Counted from the stretch's first letter, positions 18,587 through 27,641 are shown. The stretch is DNA of 38,971 nucleotides from JASLBX01 sp036374175 (GCA_036374175.1 DASUUH010000064.1:1-38971); one strand, 5' to 3'. Program-made: numbers and translations. Notes: generated by a model from the sequence alone, not told the origin.

Positions 18587-18928
18587 GTGGCAAATGGCAA
18601 TGCCATCCGGGGCAGCCGGGTGGGCGCTGGTCCCATGGGAGAGGCCGAACGCGGCGAGTCCGCTCCCCGTAAATACGTCGCGTTCTACTGCGGCGAGGGG
18701 CACGAGACCATGCCGAGCTTCGCTGCGGATGCCGCCGTCCCCGAAATGTGGGACTGTCCACGCTGCGGGCTACCGGCCAGCCAGGACCGCGAGAATCCGC
18801 CGCCCATCCCGCGCAACGAGCCGTACAAGACCCATCTGGCGTACGTGAAGGAACGGCGCAGCGACGCTGACGGCGCGGCCCTACTCGAAGAGGCGCTCCG
18901 CGAGCTGCGCAGAGTCCGCGGCTCCTGA
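18587..18928 (+). CDS. rbpA: RNA polymerase-binding protein RbpA
   Basis: RbpA is an actinobacterial factor that binds the principal sigma factor and RNA polymerase and stabilises the open promoter complex. The 113-residue product has the usual layout: a flexible N-terminus (NAIRGSRVGAGPMGE), a core domain with likely zinc ligands Cys35, His39, Cys57 and Cys60 (YCGEGHE, CPRCG), a basic linker and a C-terminal sigma-interaction helix pair (YKTHLAYVKERRS, ALLEEALRELR). The GTG at 18587 follows AGGGAG at a good distance. It is close behind secG (32 bases) and probably cotranscribed. Confidence 0.96.
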   Translation: MANGNAIRGSRVGAGPMGEAERGESAPRKYVAFYCGEGHETMPSFAADAAVPEMWDCPRCGLPASQDRENPPPIPRNEPYKTHLAYVKERRSDADGAALLEEALRELRRVRGS

Positions 18929-18941
18929 CCCGACCACCTTG

Positions 18942-18966
18942 CTGACGTTTGATCGAACGACGTCAG
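18942..18966. terminator. Short hairpin between convergent rbpA and pgl
   Basis: CTGACGT (18942-18948) pairs with ACGTCAG (18960-18966) across an 11-base loop that can partly fold further. It spans the 34-base gap between rbpA and pgl and overlaps the pgl stop, so it can act in both directions. The stem is short, so this is a moderate call. Confidence 0.4.
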
Positions 18967-19736
18967 GGGGAGGCGATCCGCTCGAGACCGGGCGGCAGCT
19001 GCGATGCCGCGGCCCGGTCGAGCAGCCACAGCGTGCGCTGCCGCCCTCGCGCGCCCGCGGCCGGAACCTGGACCTCGCCGGCGCCGGACAACGCCATCCG
19101 GACGGCTCCGGCCTTGTCGTCACCGGACACCACGAACCAGACCTCCGCGGCGGAGCGGATGGCCGGCAACGTCAGCGAGATCCGGGTCGGTGGCGGCTTC
19201 GGCGCCCCGCGCACGGCCACCACGGTTCGTTCGTCGTACAGCGCCGGCTCCTCGGGAAACAGCGACGCGATATGTGCGTCCGGCCCGACGCCGAGCAGCA
19301 ACACGTCGAACATCGGGACCGCGCCGTGATGTTCCGGCCGCGATGCGCGAGCCAACTCGGCCGCATACTGCTCGGCAGCGGCTTCGGGTTGCAGGTCGTC
19401 GTCCGCAGCGGGCATGGGATGTACCCGGTCGGGGTTGACCGGCACGTGGTCCAGCAGCGCCTTGCGCGCTTGGGTCTCGTTGCGCTCCGTATCACCGGAC
19501 GGCAGGAAACGTTCGTCGCCCCACCAAACGTCGAGCTTGGACCAATCGATGGCGGCGCGAGCGGGGGAGTCGGCGATCGCTGAGAATATGTTCTCGGCGA
19601 TCCGGCCGCCGGTTAGTACGAGCGATGCGGCGCCGCGTGCGGTCTGCACGTCGACGAGTCGGGTGATAAGCCGAGCGGCCACGGCGCCGGCCAACACGTC
19701 TGGGTCACGGTGGATTACCACGATCGGAGGGGTCAC
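18963..19736 (-). CDS. pgl: 6-phosphogluconolactonase (DevB type)
   Basis: This enzyme hydrolyses 6-phosphogluconolactone in the oxidative pentose-phosphate pathway. The 257-residue product has the DevB signatures: LTGGRIA (41-47), the VWWGDERFLP region (70-79), RNETQARKALL, and the active-site loop GVGPDAHIASLFP (149-161) with catalytic-type His155. The family usually has GPDGH, so the Gly to Ala change at residue 154 is unusual. It is last in the tkt-tal-pgi-zwf-opcA-pgl series and its ATG overlaps the opcA stop by four bases (ATGA), so it is probably translationally coupled. Confidence 0.94.
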   Translation of the reverse strand: MTPPIVVIHRDPDVLAGAVAARLITRLVDVQTARGAASLVLTGGRIAENIFSAIADSPARAAIDWSKLDVWWGDERFLPSGDTERNETQARKALLDHVPVNPDRVHPMPAADDDLQPEAAAEQYAAELARASRPEHHGAVPMFDVLLLGVGPDAHIASLFPEEPALYDERTVVAVRGAPKPPPTRISLTLPAIRSAAEVWFVVSGDDKAGAVRMALSGAGEVQVPAAGARGRQRTLWLLDRAAASQLPPGLERIASP

Positions 19737-20689
19737 GAGCCTGCCTTCACTTTGGTGCGGCTGATACGTCCGGTTTTGCGGAGCCGTTCCAAGCCCGTCG
19801 TCAAGACCTCACCGTAGATATCATCCGGATCGAGCCGGCGCAGCTCCTCGGCCAGGCACTCCGCCGCCGACCTCCGGGGCAGCGCCACCCGGCGGTCGAC
19901 GCGGTCGGGGGAGCTGAGGATGGCCAGGTCTTCGCCCGGCCGGTTGATGGTGATCGGCCCGGATTCGCGTTCGAGCCGGACGCTGTGCATGGCATCAACC
20001 CCGCTGGCCTTGACCCGCGTGACCGGGCAGTCGAGAGTTAGGGCCAGCCAGCCGGCGAGCAGGTCGGCGCTCGGGCTGGCCGAGCCGCCCACGACCCGCG
20101 CGCTCGTCACCGGCTCGTGGGGCGGCTGGTCGAGCGCCGCTGCGAGCAGCGCCCGCCACAACGTGAGCCGGGTCCAGGACAGGTCCGTGTCGCCAGGACG
20201 GTACGTGGCGGCCCGGTCGGCGAGGGCCGCGGACGGCCGCTTGCACGCGGCGGCGTCGGTGATCCGCCGCTGGGCGATGCCGCCTACGGGGTCTTCTGCG
20301 GGCACCGGTGGGGACTCGCCCGGCCACCACACCACGAGCGGGTTGTCCGGCAGCAGCAGCGGCATGACGAGCGATTCGGCATGGCCGGTCAGCGCGCCGA
20401 ACGTACGCAGCACCACGACCTCACTCGCACCAGCATCGCCGCCCACCCGGACCTGGGCGTCCAGCCGGGCCGATCCGCGGGAGGTCTCACGGACCACGGC
20501 GATGGTCCGGCAGGGATGCTCATAGCTGGCCTGGTTGGCGGCCTCGATCGCGGGCTCGGCATGCCCTTCGTCGACGACAAGCACGAGGGTGAGCACCCGT
20601 CCGAGCGCGATGGCTCCGTGGCGCTCGCGGAGCTCGACCAGCCGCTTGGCCACGTCGTTCGCCGTCGTGGACGGCATGTCTACGATCAC
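19733..20689 (-). CDS. opcA: Glucose-6-phosphate dehydrogenase assembly protein OpcA
   Basis: OpcA is needed for full activity of the Zwf dehydrogenase in cyanobacteria and actinobacteria. The 318-residue product contains the conserved RTLVLVVDEGH-like segment near residue 33, the CRTIAVV segment near 60, SEVVVLRTFGALTGH (89-103), LPLLLPD- and VVWWPGESP-type motifs, and a C-terminal GPITINRPGE region. The GTG at 20689 overlaps the zwf stop (GTGA), setting the start; an ATG at 20677 is an alternative. The stop overlaps pgl. The position between zwf and pgl is the standard actinobacterial order. Confidence 0.95.
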   Translation of the reverse strand: MIVDMPSTTANDVAKRLVELRERHGAIALGRVLTLVLVVDEGHAEPAIEAANQASYEHPCRTIAVVRETSRGSARLDAQVRVGGDAGASEVVVLRTFGALTGHAESLVMPLLLPDNPLVVWWPGESPPVPAEDPVGGIAQRRITDAAACKRPSAALADRAATYRPGDTDLSWTRLTLWRALLAAALDQPPHEPVTSARVVGGSASPSADLLAGWLALTLDCPVTRVKASGVDAMHSVRLERESGPITINRPGEDLAILSSPDRVDRRVALPRRSAAECLAEELRRLDPDDIYGEVLTTGLERLRKTGRISRTKVKAGS

Positions 20690-22224
20690 GGCCGCCTCCA
20701 GTTACGTCTGTCGCGTGCAAGCATCTGTTCCGCGCTGGCCGGACCCCAGCTTCCCGACGCGTAGGCTTCGGGCTTGCCGTTCTTGGCCCAGTACTCGACG
20801 ATCGGGTCGAGAATTTGCCAGGACAACTCGACCTCCTCCTGGCGCGGGAACAACGGTGGATCGCCGAGCAACACGTCTAGGATCAACCGCTCGTACGCCT
20901 CAGGGCTGGCTTCGGTAAACGAGTGGCCGTACCCGAAGTCCATCGTGACGTCCCGCACCTCCATAGCCGTACCCGGCACCTTGGATCCGAACCTGATCGT
21001 GACTCCTTCGTCCGGCTGTACCCGCACCACCAGGGCGTTCTCACCGAGTTCTTCGGTGGCGGTGGCCTCGAACGGCAGATGCGGCGCCCGCTTGAACACG
21101 ACGGCGACCTCGGTGACCCGCCGGCCCAGCCGCTTGCCGGTCCGCAGGTAGAACGGGACGCCCGCCCAGCGCCGGGTCTGGATGTCGAGCCGGATGGCGG
21201 CGAAGGTCTCGGTGCGGGAGTCCGGCGATATGCCGTCCTCCTCGAGATATCCAGGAACCTTGATCCCGCCGGCCCAGCCGCCGGTGTACTGGCCGCGGGC
21301 GGTGTGCCGATCGAGGTCGGCCGGGATCCGGACGGCCGACAAGACTTTCTCCTTCTCGGCACGCAGCGCTCCGGCGTCGAAGGAGACGGGTTCCTCCATG
21401 GCCACAAGCGCGAGCAGTTGCAGGAGGTGGTTCTGGATGACGTCGCGGGCGGCGCCGATACCGTCGTAGTAACCGGCCCGGCCCTCGATGCCGATGTCCT
21501 CGGCCATCGTGATCTGCACGTGGTCGACGTAGTTGGAGTTCCAGATCGGCTCGAACAGCTGGTTGGCGAACCGCAACGCCATGATGTTCTGGACGGTTTC
21601 TTTGCCCAGGTAGTGGTCGATCCGGAACACCGCGTCGGGTGGAAAGATCGCTTCGACGACGTCGTTCAACTGGCGTGCGCTGATCAGGTCGTGCCCGAAC
21701 GGCTTTTCAATGACAACCCGGCGCCACTGCTCCTCGCCCTCGGGTTCGGCGAGCCCCGAACGGGCGAGCTGCTTGACCACCACGTCGAAGAACTTCGGCG
21801 GAATCGACAGGTAAAACGCGTGGTTGCCACCCGTGCCCTGGGCCTCGTCCAACTCCCGGATGGTCTTTTCGAGGGTGTCGAACGCGTCGTCGTCCTGGAA
21901 GTCGCCAGGCACGAACCGGAAACCTTGGGCGAGTTGCTGCCAGGTCGCCTCGCGGAACGGGGTGCGGGCGTTGTCGCGCACTGCATCACGTACCTGCTTG
22001 CCGAAATCCTGCGTGACCCAGTCGCGGCGGGCGAAACCGACCAGGGAGAAGCCCGGTGGCAGCAGGCCGCGGTTGGCCAGGTCGTACACCGCCGGCATCA
22101 GCTTCTTGCGGGCCAGGTCACCAGTGACGCCGAAGATGATCAAGCTGCATGGCCCGGCGATGCGCGGGAGCCGCTTGTCCCGGGGATCCCGTAGCGGGTT
22201 GCGCGGTCTCGTGGTGTTAGGCAC
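20686..22224 (-). CDS. zwf: Glucose-6-phosphate 1-dehydrogenase
   Basis: Zwf makes 6-phosphogluconolactone and NADPH, the committed step of the pentose-phosphate pathway. The 512-residue product starts with a short basic tail, then the coenzyme-binding FGVTGDLARKKL (31-42). The substrate signature RIDHYLGKE is at residues 201-209 with His204, and the catalytic His of the second set follows further on. FEPIWNSNYVDHVQI and the C-terminal ILDPIVEYW are typical. Stop/start overlap with opcA (GTGA) indicates co-expression. The ATG at 22224 is preceded by GAAGGAG, 6 to 12 bases away on the coding strand. A divergent gene starts 217 bases away. Confidence 0.97.
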   Translation of the reverse strand: MPNTTRPRNPLRDPRDKRLPRIAGPCSLIIFGVTGDLARKKLMPAVYDLANRGLLPPGFSLVGFARRDWVTQDFGKQVRDAVRDNARTPFREATWQQLAQGFRFVPGDFQDDDAFDTLEKTIRELDEAQGTGGNHAFYLSIPPKFFDVVVKQLARSGLAEPEGEEQWRRVVIEKPFGHDLISARQLNDVVEAIFPPDAVFRIDHYLGKETVQNIMALRFANQLFEPIWNSNYVDHVQITMAEDIGIEGRAGYYDGIGAARDVIQNHLLQLLALVAMEEPVSFDAGALRAEKEKVLSAVRIPADLDRHTARGQYTGGWAGGIKVPGYLEEDGISPDSRTETFAAIRLDIQTRRWAGVPFYLRTGKRLGRRVTEVAVVFKRAPHLPFEATATEELGENALVVRVQPDEGVTIRFGSKVPGTAMEVRDVTMDFGYGHSFTEASPEAYERLILDVLLGDPPLFPRQEEVELSWQILDPIVEYWAKNGKPEAYASGSWGPASAEQMLARDRRNWRRP

Positions 22225-22315
22225 GAACGGGTGGCTCCTTCGTCGAAGGGGTGCCGGGCCAGTGCTGCAGGATCAGCCTACCGAGCAGGTCGTGCATCGT
22301 TTTGGTCATAACCAC

Positions 22316-22327
22316 TGATCCGGATCA
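22316..22327. promoter_or_regulatory. Perfect 12-base palindrome between divergent zwf and the 22442 gene
   Basis: TGATCCGGATCA at 22316-22327 reads the same on both strands and lies near the middle of the 217-base gap between divergent zwf and the small membrane protein gene. Its position suits an operator acting on either promoter. No regulator can be named from the sequence. Confidence 0.35.
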
Positions 22328-22441
22328 ACGACATGGGGATGGACTCTTCCTCGTATACGACACGCCGCAGATGTCCTTGATTCCCAAAAACGCGCGCAGG
22401 ACCTACTACCGTCGAGGCGTCGAGAGTAGGGGAGCTCTCTG

Positions 22442-22702
22442 ATGGAACTCATACTGCTGATTGGTGCAGCCGGCGTTGTGTACATCGGTTCGGCGTTGCT
22501 CCATCCCTACGTCAAGTGCGAGGCCTGCGACGGCAAGGGCAAGCACGCGGGCACTCTGTTCACGTCGACGTTCCGGCCGTGCCATCGATGCTCGGGCACG
22601 GGTCAGAAGCAGCGGGTCGTCGCCGCGATCATCGGCGTGGGCAAGCCCCGCAAGTCGGTGAGCAAGGTCCAGAAGTCCTCGTCGTCGTATAAGAACACCT
22701 GA
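22442..22702 (+). CDS. Small membrane-anchored CxxCxGxG (DnaJ-type zinc motif) protein
   Basis: This 86-residue protein has one N-terminal hydrophobic helix (residues 2-22), then two CxxCxGxG-type repeats: CEACDGKGK at 28-36 and CHRCSGTGQ at 47-55. These four cysteines would bind one zinc ion, as in the DnaJ central domain, but no J-domain is present. The C-terminus is basic and Ser/Lys-rich. The ATG follows GGGGAG 8 bases upstream. It is a plus-strand gene inserted tail to tail with pgi and head to head with zwf inside the pentose-phosphate block. Similar small proteins occur in actinobacteria; the role is unknown. Confidence 0.85.
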   Translation: MELILLIGAAGVVYIGSALLHPYVKCEACDGKGKHAGTLFTSTFRPCHRCSGTGQKQRVVAAIIGVGKPRKSVSKVQKSSSSYKNT

Positions 22703-22709
22703 ACCGCGC

Positions 22710-24257
22710 CTAGCCGGCGCCGCCTGCGGCCTCCCGTAGCTGGCGGATGCCGGCCGCGCGGTCGGTGAGGTGCAGCCGCAGGACCGGGCGGCCTTGCTCG
22801 GCCAGCACCTGGGCGTCGCCGGCCGCCTGCGCGGTGATCAGCTGGCCGAACGTGAAGGGCCGGTCCGGGACGTCGACGTCACTGTCCGCGGCACCAGTGA
22901 CCTGCAGGAATACTCCGACCGGTGGCCCACCCTTGTGGTACTGCCCGGTCGAATGTAGGAAGCGCGGCCCCCACCCGAACGTCACCGGTCGCTCGGTGCG
23001 CATCGCCAGCGGACGCCTGATCTCGGCCAGCGCGGCGTCGTCGCCCTCGCGGTCCAGGTACGCCACCACGGCCAGGTACCCGCGCTCGTCCAGTCGCCCG
23101 AGCAGCGCCTCGAGTGCGCCGGACAGGCTGTCCACTCCGTCGAGCAGCCCGGCCGAGCCGCGAACCTCGACGGCGCCGTCGACAAAGGCGGCCGGCTCGG
23201 GCTCAGGCTGTGCGTCGAGGAGGCCGCGGGCCGCCTTTTTCGCGCTCTCGACGTCGGGCTGGTCGAACGGGTTGATGCCGAGCAGTCGTCCGGCCACGGC
23301 AGTGGCGTACTCCCAGAGCAGGAACTGCGCACCGAGCGCTTCACCCACCACCCGGACGGGCAGCACGTCGGGCGCCGGCCAGCGGATCTCAGGGTCGTCC
23401 GGGCCTGCGACGATGGGCAGGATGCCCTTGCCTTCCTTACCGGTGGATTCTGCGATCAGTTGCTCGGCCCAGTCGGCGAACCCGACGATGCCCGACGCGG
23501 ACGCGTCGATGGCGACCTTGTCCGCCGGGCCTGAGCCCAGTGCCGCGCCCAGTCTCAGAGCCGGATTGTCCGGCGTGTCGGCCTCCAGCAGCGGCGCGAC
23601 GGCGGCGGCATCGTCCAGCAGGGCCGCGATGTCCGCCCCAGCGAGGGCACTTGGAACCAGCCCGAATGCGGTTAAGGCGGAATAACGTCCGCCCACGGTG
23701 GAGTCGGCAACGAACACCCGCCGGTACCCAGACTCGGTGGCGTGGTGCGCCAGGGCCGAGCCCTGGTCGGTGACGACGACGATCCGGGACGCCGGTTCGA
23801 TGCCCGCCGACCGGAAGGCGGCCTCGAACGCGCGGCGCTGGCTGTCGGTCTCGACCGTGGTGCCGGACTTGCTGGAAACGACGACCACGGTGTGCTGCAG
23901 CCGGTCGGCCAGCGCTCGCTGGATCGCGACGGGATCAGTGGTATCAAGGACGGCGAGCTCGACGCCGGCGGTCTGCGTGATCACCTCCGGGGCCAGCGAA
24001 GAGCCACCCATGCCGCACAGCACGATGTGATCGAGGCCCTCAGCGCGCAGTTCGGCCTGTAGGGCCTCGACTTCAGCCAACAGCGGCCGGGACGTTTCGT
24101 ACGTGCCGGTCCAGCCGAGCCGGATTGCGGCCTCCTCCTGAGCGGCTGGTCCCCACAGGCCGGCGTCGCGTCCGGCGATCCGGGACGCTACGCGATCGGC
24201 GACGAGTTGCTTGACTGCGGCGTCGGCGGTGGCGTCGAACTCGACGAGGGTGGTCAT
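22710..24257 (-). CDS. pgi: Glucose-6-phosphate isomerase
   Basis: Pgi interconverts glucose-6-phosphate and fructose-6-phosphate, joining glycolysis with the pentose-phosphate genes around it. The 515-residue product shows the sugar-phosphate-binding segments MGGSSLAPEV and VVVVSSKSGTTVET in the first SIS domain, and STGKEGKGILPI, FLLWEYATAV and GINPFDQPDVESAKKAA in the second. It is shorter than classical Pgi (about 550) and belongs to the divergent actinobacterial type found beside tal. I chose the ATG at 24257, which shares one base with the tal stop; the open frame continues upstream antisense to no gene but inside tal, and is not a real extension. Confidence 0.95.
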   Translation of the reverse strand: MTTLVEFDATADAAVKQLVADRVASRIAGRDAGLWGPAAQEEAAIRLGWTGTYETSRPLLAEVEALQAELRAEGLDHIVLCGMGGSSLAPEVITQTAGVELAVLDTTDPVAIQRALADRLQHTVVVVSSKSGTTVETDSQRRAFEAAFRSAGIEPASRIVVVTDQGSALAHHATESGYRRVFVADSTVGGRYSALTAFGLVPSALAGADIAALLDDAAAVAPLLEADTPDNPALRLGAALGSGPADKVAIDASASGIVGFADWAEQLIAESTGKEGKGILPIVAGPDDPEIRWPAPDVLPVRVVGEALGAQFLLWEYATAVAGRLLGINPFDQPDVESAKKAARGLLDAQPEPEPAAFVDGAVEVRGSAGLLDGVDSLSGALEALLGRLDERGYLAVVAYLDREGDDAALAEIRRPLAMRTERPVTFGWGPRFLHSTGQYHKGGPPVGVFLQVTGAADSDVDVPDRPFTFGQLITAQAAGDAQVLAEQGRPVLRLHLTDRAAGIRQLREAAGGAG

Positions 24258-25357
24258 CACACCGCCTCGAGCTTGGCGTCGACCGAGCTCAGCAGGTCGT
24301 TCCAGCTGGTGGCGAACTTGTCCACGCCCTCGTCCTCCAGCACCTGAGTGACGTCGTCCATGTCGATGCCCACACTCGCGAGTGCGGCCATGGTCCGTCG
24401 GGCGTGGTCGTAGTTGGTAGTCACCGTGTCGCCGGTGATATCCCCATGATCTGCTACGGCGTCGAGGGTGTTCTCCGGCATGGTGTTGACCGTTCCCGGT
24501 GCCACCAGCTCGGTCACGTACATGGTGTCCGGGTAATCGGGATTCTTCACCGACGTCGAGGCCCACAGGGGACGCTGCCGGGCGGCGCCGGCCTCTTCGA
24601 GCCGCTGCCACCGCTCGGTGGCGACGACCTCCTCGAAGGCGGCGTAGGCTAGGCGGGCGTTGGCGATAGCGGCCATGCCGCGCAGGGCGAGCGCGTCGTC
24701 CGTGCCGATGTTCTCGAGGCGCTTGTCGACTTCGGAGTCGACCCGGCTGACGAAGAACGACGCGACCGACTCGATCCCGGCCAGCGGCTTGCCGGCGTCG
24801 AGCCGCTGCTCAAGCCCGGCCATGTACGCGTCCATTACTTGGCGGTAGCGGTCAATGGCGAAGATCAGCGTGACATTGACGCTGATGCCATCCGCGATGG
24901 CCGCGGTGATGGCCGGCAGCCCCGCCCGGGTGGCCGGGATCTTGACGAACAGGTTCGGCCGGTCGACCGTGGTCCAGAGGTCATAGGCCTGCGCGACGGT
25001 GGCCTCGGTCTGGTGCGCGAGCCGCGGGTCGACCTCGATCGACACCCTGCCGTCGATCACCGTACGGGCGGCCACCGGCGCCAGCAGGTCGCACGCAGAG
25101 CGGACATCGTCGGTGGTCAAGCGGCGGACCGCTGCTTCGGCGTCCTCACCGGCCTGCGCTGAGGCCTGAATGTGGTCGTCGTACAGGCTGCTCTTGGAGA
25201 TGGCGGTCTGGAAGATCGTGGGATTGGTCGTAACACCGACGACCTGCTTCTCGTCGACCAGCGACTGCAGGTTGCCGGTCTGGATGCGGTCACGCGACAG
25301 GTCGTCAAGCCAGATGGCGACGCCTTGAGCGGACAGCGCGCGAAGCGCTTTGGACAT
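24257..25357 (-). CDS. tal: Transaldolase
   Basis: Transaldolase moves a three-carbon unit between sugar phosphates in the non-oxidative pentose-phosphate pathway. The 366-residue TIM-barrel product begins SKALRALSAQGVAIWLDDLSR, typical of the actinobacterial (long) class. VTTNPTIFQ is at 42-50, and the Schiff-base Lys139 sits in NLFVKIPAT. SVNVTLIFAIDRY and the RPLWASTSVKNP region follow. AAAGGAC about 9 bases before the ATG is a good ribosome site. It lies 15 bases after tkt and overlaps pgi by one base. Confidence 0.97.
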   Translation of the reverse strand: MSKALRALSAQGVAIWLDDLSRDRIQTGNLQSLVDEKQVVGVTTNPTIFQTAISKSSLYDDHIQASAQAGEDAEAAVRRLTTDDVRSACDLLAPVAARTVIDGRVSIEVDPRLAHQTEATVAQAYDLWTTVDRPNLFVKIPATRAGLPAITAAIADGISVNVTLIFAIDRYRQVMDAYMAGLEQRLDAGKPLAGIESVASFFVSRVDSEVDKRLENIGTDDALALRGMAAIANARLAYAAFEEVVATERWQRLEEAGAARQRPLWASTSVKNPDYPDTMYVTELVAPGTVNTMPENTLDAVADHGDITGDTVTTNYDHARRTMAALASVGIDMDDVTQVLEDEGVDKFATSWNDLLSSVDAKLEAV

Positions 25358-25372
25358 AACAGGTCCTTTCGA

Positions 25373-27484
25373 TCAGTTCGCGGCGGTCATGGATTCTTTG
25401 GCGGCGGCGACGACAGCGTCCGCGGTGATACCGAACTCGCGGAACAACGTTTCGTAGTCGGCCGACGCTCCGAAGTGCTCCAGGCTGACGCTGCGTCCGG
25501 CATCTCCGACGATCTCGTGCCAGCCCTGCGCCACGGCCGCCTCGACCGAGACGCGAGCCCGGACGTCTGCCGGGAGCACACTGTCGCGGTACCCGGCGTC
25601 CTGGGCATCGAACCACTCGCGGCACGGCATCGACACCACCCGCGCCTGAATCCCCTCCGCGGCCAACTGCTCCCGAGCGGTCACTGCAAGCTGCACCTCA
25701 GAGCCTGTCCCGATCAGGATGACGTCCGGTTCGCCGCCGCTCGGCGTGTCGATCAGGACGTAGGCGCCGCGAGCCACGCCGTCGGCGTCGGCGAACCCGT
25801 CGGTACCCCGAGGGAACGTGGGTACGTTCTGCCGGGTCAGGCACAGGCCGGCCGGCCTCGGGTCGCCGGAGGTGTGGTGCGCCAGGATGGTGCGCCAGGC
25901 GACGGCGGTCTCGTTGGCATCGGCCGGCCGGACGACGTCCAGGCCCGGTATCGCCCGCAGGGCGGCAAGATGCTCGACCGGCTGGTGGGTAGGCCCGTCC
26001 TCGCCGAGGCCGATGGAGTCGTGCGTCCAGACGTACGTGACGGGTAGTTGCATGAGCGCGGCCAGCCGGACCGCAGGTCGCATGTAATCGCTGAAGACCA
26101 GGAAGGTGCCGCCGTAGGGCAGGGTCAGCCCGTACAGCGCGATGCCGTTGAGCACCGAACCCATGGCGTGTTCGCGTACACCGAAGTGCAGCACCCGCCC
26201 GTACCAGTCGCCGGCGAACTCTTTGCTGGATCGCTCGGGCGGGAAAAAGCTGGGCTCGCCCTTCGGCGTGGTGTTGTTACTGCCGGCCAGGTCGGCCGAG
26301 CCGCCCCATAGTTCAGGGAGTACCGGAGCCAGGGCGGTGAGCACCTCACCGGACGCCTTTCGGGTGGCGACGTCCTTGCCTGGCTCGAAGGACGGGATGA
26401 CATCGGCCCAGCCGTCCGGCAACCGCCGGCTGCGGAGCCGTTGAAGCAGGGCGGCCCGATCAGGGTTGGCGGACTGCCAGGCGGTGAAGGTGTCGTCCCA
26501 CTCCTGTCGAGCCTTCGCCCCCCGTTCGCGGACTTCTAGCGCGTGGTCGCGGACGTCGTCGTCGACCTGGAACCGGGCCTCGGGGTCGACACCCAGGATG
26601 CGCTTGGTGGCGGCCACCTCGTCCGCGCCGAGCTTGGCACCGTGGATGGCGCCGGTGTCCTGCTTGTTGGGTGCCGGCCAGCCGATGATCGTGCGCAGCG
26701 CGATGAAGCTCGGCCGGTCGGGGGTCGCCTTGGCGTTCTCGATCGCCGCATGGAGTTCGTGGACGTCCTCGTGGTACGGGCCGCCGTGCCCGCGCCAGTC
26801 GACCGTCTGGGTGTGCCAGCCGTACGCGGCGTACCGCGCGGTGACGTCCTCAGTGAACGCAACGCTCGTGTCGTCCTCGATGGAGATCTGGTTGTCGTCC
26901 CAGATGACGATCAGGTTGCCTAGCCGCTGGGTGCCCGCCAACGAGGACGCCTCACCCGACAAACCTTCTTGCAGGTCGCCGTCTGACGCGATCACACAGA
27001 TGGTGTGGTCGAACGGGCTGGTCCCCGGCGCGGCGTCCGGGTCGAGCAGGCCGCGGGTGCGGCGAGCGGCCATGGCCATCCCGACCGCGTTGCCGACTCC
27101 CTGGCCGAGCGGGCCGGTGGTGGTCTCGACCCCCGTCGTAAGGTGGTTCTCGGGGTGACCTGGAGTCCGCGATCCCCAGGTGCGGAGTGACTTGATGTCA
27201 TCCAGGGTCATCGGGTATCCGGACAGGTACAGCTGGAGGTACAGCGTCAGGCTGGAGTGCCCGGCCGACAGGACGAAGCGGTCGCGCCCGAGCCATTGCG
27301 GGTCTGCTGGATCGTGGCGGAGGTGCCGCTGGAAGAGCAGGTAGGCCGCGGGTGCCAGGCTCATCGCGGTGCCGGGATGGCCGTTGCCGACCTTTTCCAC
27401 GGCATCCATCGCAAGGACTCGGACCGTGTCGACCGCCCTTCGGTCCAGATCGGTCCAGTCGAGGGTGGTGGTGTCGGCGCTCAC
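25373..27484 (-). CDS. tkt: Transketolase
   Basis: Transketolase moves two-carbon units between sugar phosphates using thiamine diphosphate. It is the first gene of the minus-strand pentose-phosphate operon. The product (703 residues from this start) has the thiamine-diphosphate and metal motifs GDLQEGLSGEASS and WDDNQISIED, the N-terminal GNGHPGTAMSLAP with an active-site His, the central GGSADLAGSN and FGVREHAMGSVLNG (with the catalytic Glu), and DSIGLGEDGPTHQPVEHL. I chose the GTG at 27484 because GAGAGGAG lies about 10 bases before it and it gives a normal N-terminus; a GTG at 27520 and an ATG at 27511 would extend it by 12 and 9 residues. Confidence 0.96.
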   Translation of the reverse strand: MSADTTTLDWTDLDRRAVDTVRVLAMDAVEKVGNGHPGTAMSLAPAAYLLFQRHLRHDPADPQWLGRDRFVLSAGHSSLTLYLQLYLSGYPMTLDDIKSLRTWGSRTPGHPENHLTTGVETTTGPLGQGVGNAVGMAMAARRTRGLLDPDAAPGTSPFDHTICVIASDGDLQEGLSGEASSLAGTQRLGNLIVIWDDNQISIEDDTSVAFTEDVTARYAAYGWHTQTVDWRGHGGPYHEDVHELHAAIENAKATPDRPSFIALRTIIGWPAPNKQDTGAIHGAKLGADEVAATKRILGVDPEARFQVDDDVRDHALEVRERGAKARQEWDDTFTAWQSANPDRAALLQRLRSRRLPDGWADVIPSFEPGKDVATRKASGEVLTALAPVLPELWGGSADLAGSNNTTPKGEPSFFPPERSSKEFAGDWYGRVLHFGVREHAMGSVLNGIALYGLTLPYGGTFLVFSDYMRPAVRLAALMQLPVTYVWTHDSIGLGEDGPTHQPVEHLAALRAIPGLDVVRPADANETAVAWRTILAHHTSGDPRPAGLCLTRQNVPTFPRGTDGFADADGVARGAYVLIDTPSGGEPDVILIGTGSEVQLAVTAREQLAAEGIQARVVSMPCREWFDAQDAGYRDSVLPADVRARVSVEAAVAQGWHEIVGDAGRSVSLEHFGASADYETLFREFGITADAVVAAAKESMTAAN

Positions 27485-27635
27485 CGGCGTCGGGCTCCTC
27501 TCACGCGGCATGGGCTTCACGGACCGGCCTCGGCGGCGAGGTCACAATCGCGCAACGAGCCTATCGGTGCTGCCATTCCCCACGCGCTCACGGCAGCGTC
27601 GGTGAGGTGCTGCGGCGCGCCGATGGGGGCAGGGT

Positions 27636-27641
27636 TAGACT
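27636..27641 (+). promoter_or_regulatory. Candidate -10 box of ctaB
   Basis: TAGACT at 27636-27641, in the 216-base gap between divergent tkt and ctaB, is a good actinobacterial -10. No convincing -35 is seen at the right distance (27612-27620), so this may be an extended or activator-dependent promoter. It lies about 60 bases before the ctaB start. Confidence 0.3.

Noticed and set aside
24258..24611. Upstream extension of pgi into tal
   Set aside because: Low-complexity Arg/Gly-rich sequence in the wrong frame of tal; the pgi ATG at 24257 overlaps the tal stop as expected for an operon.
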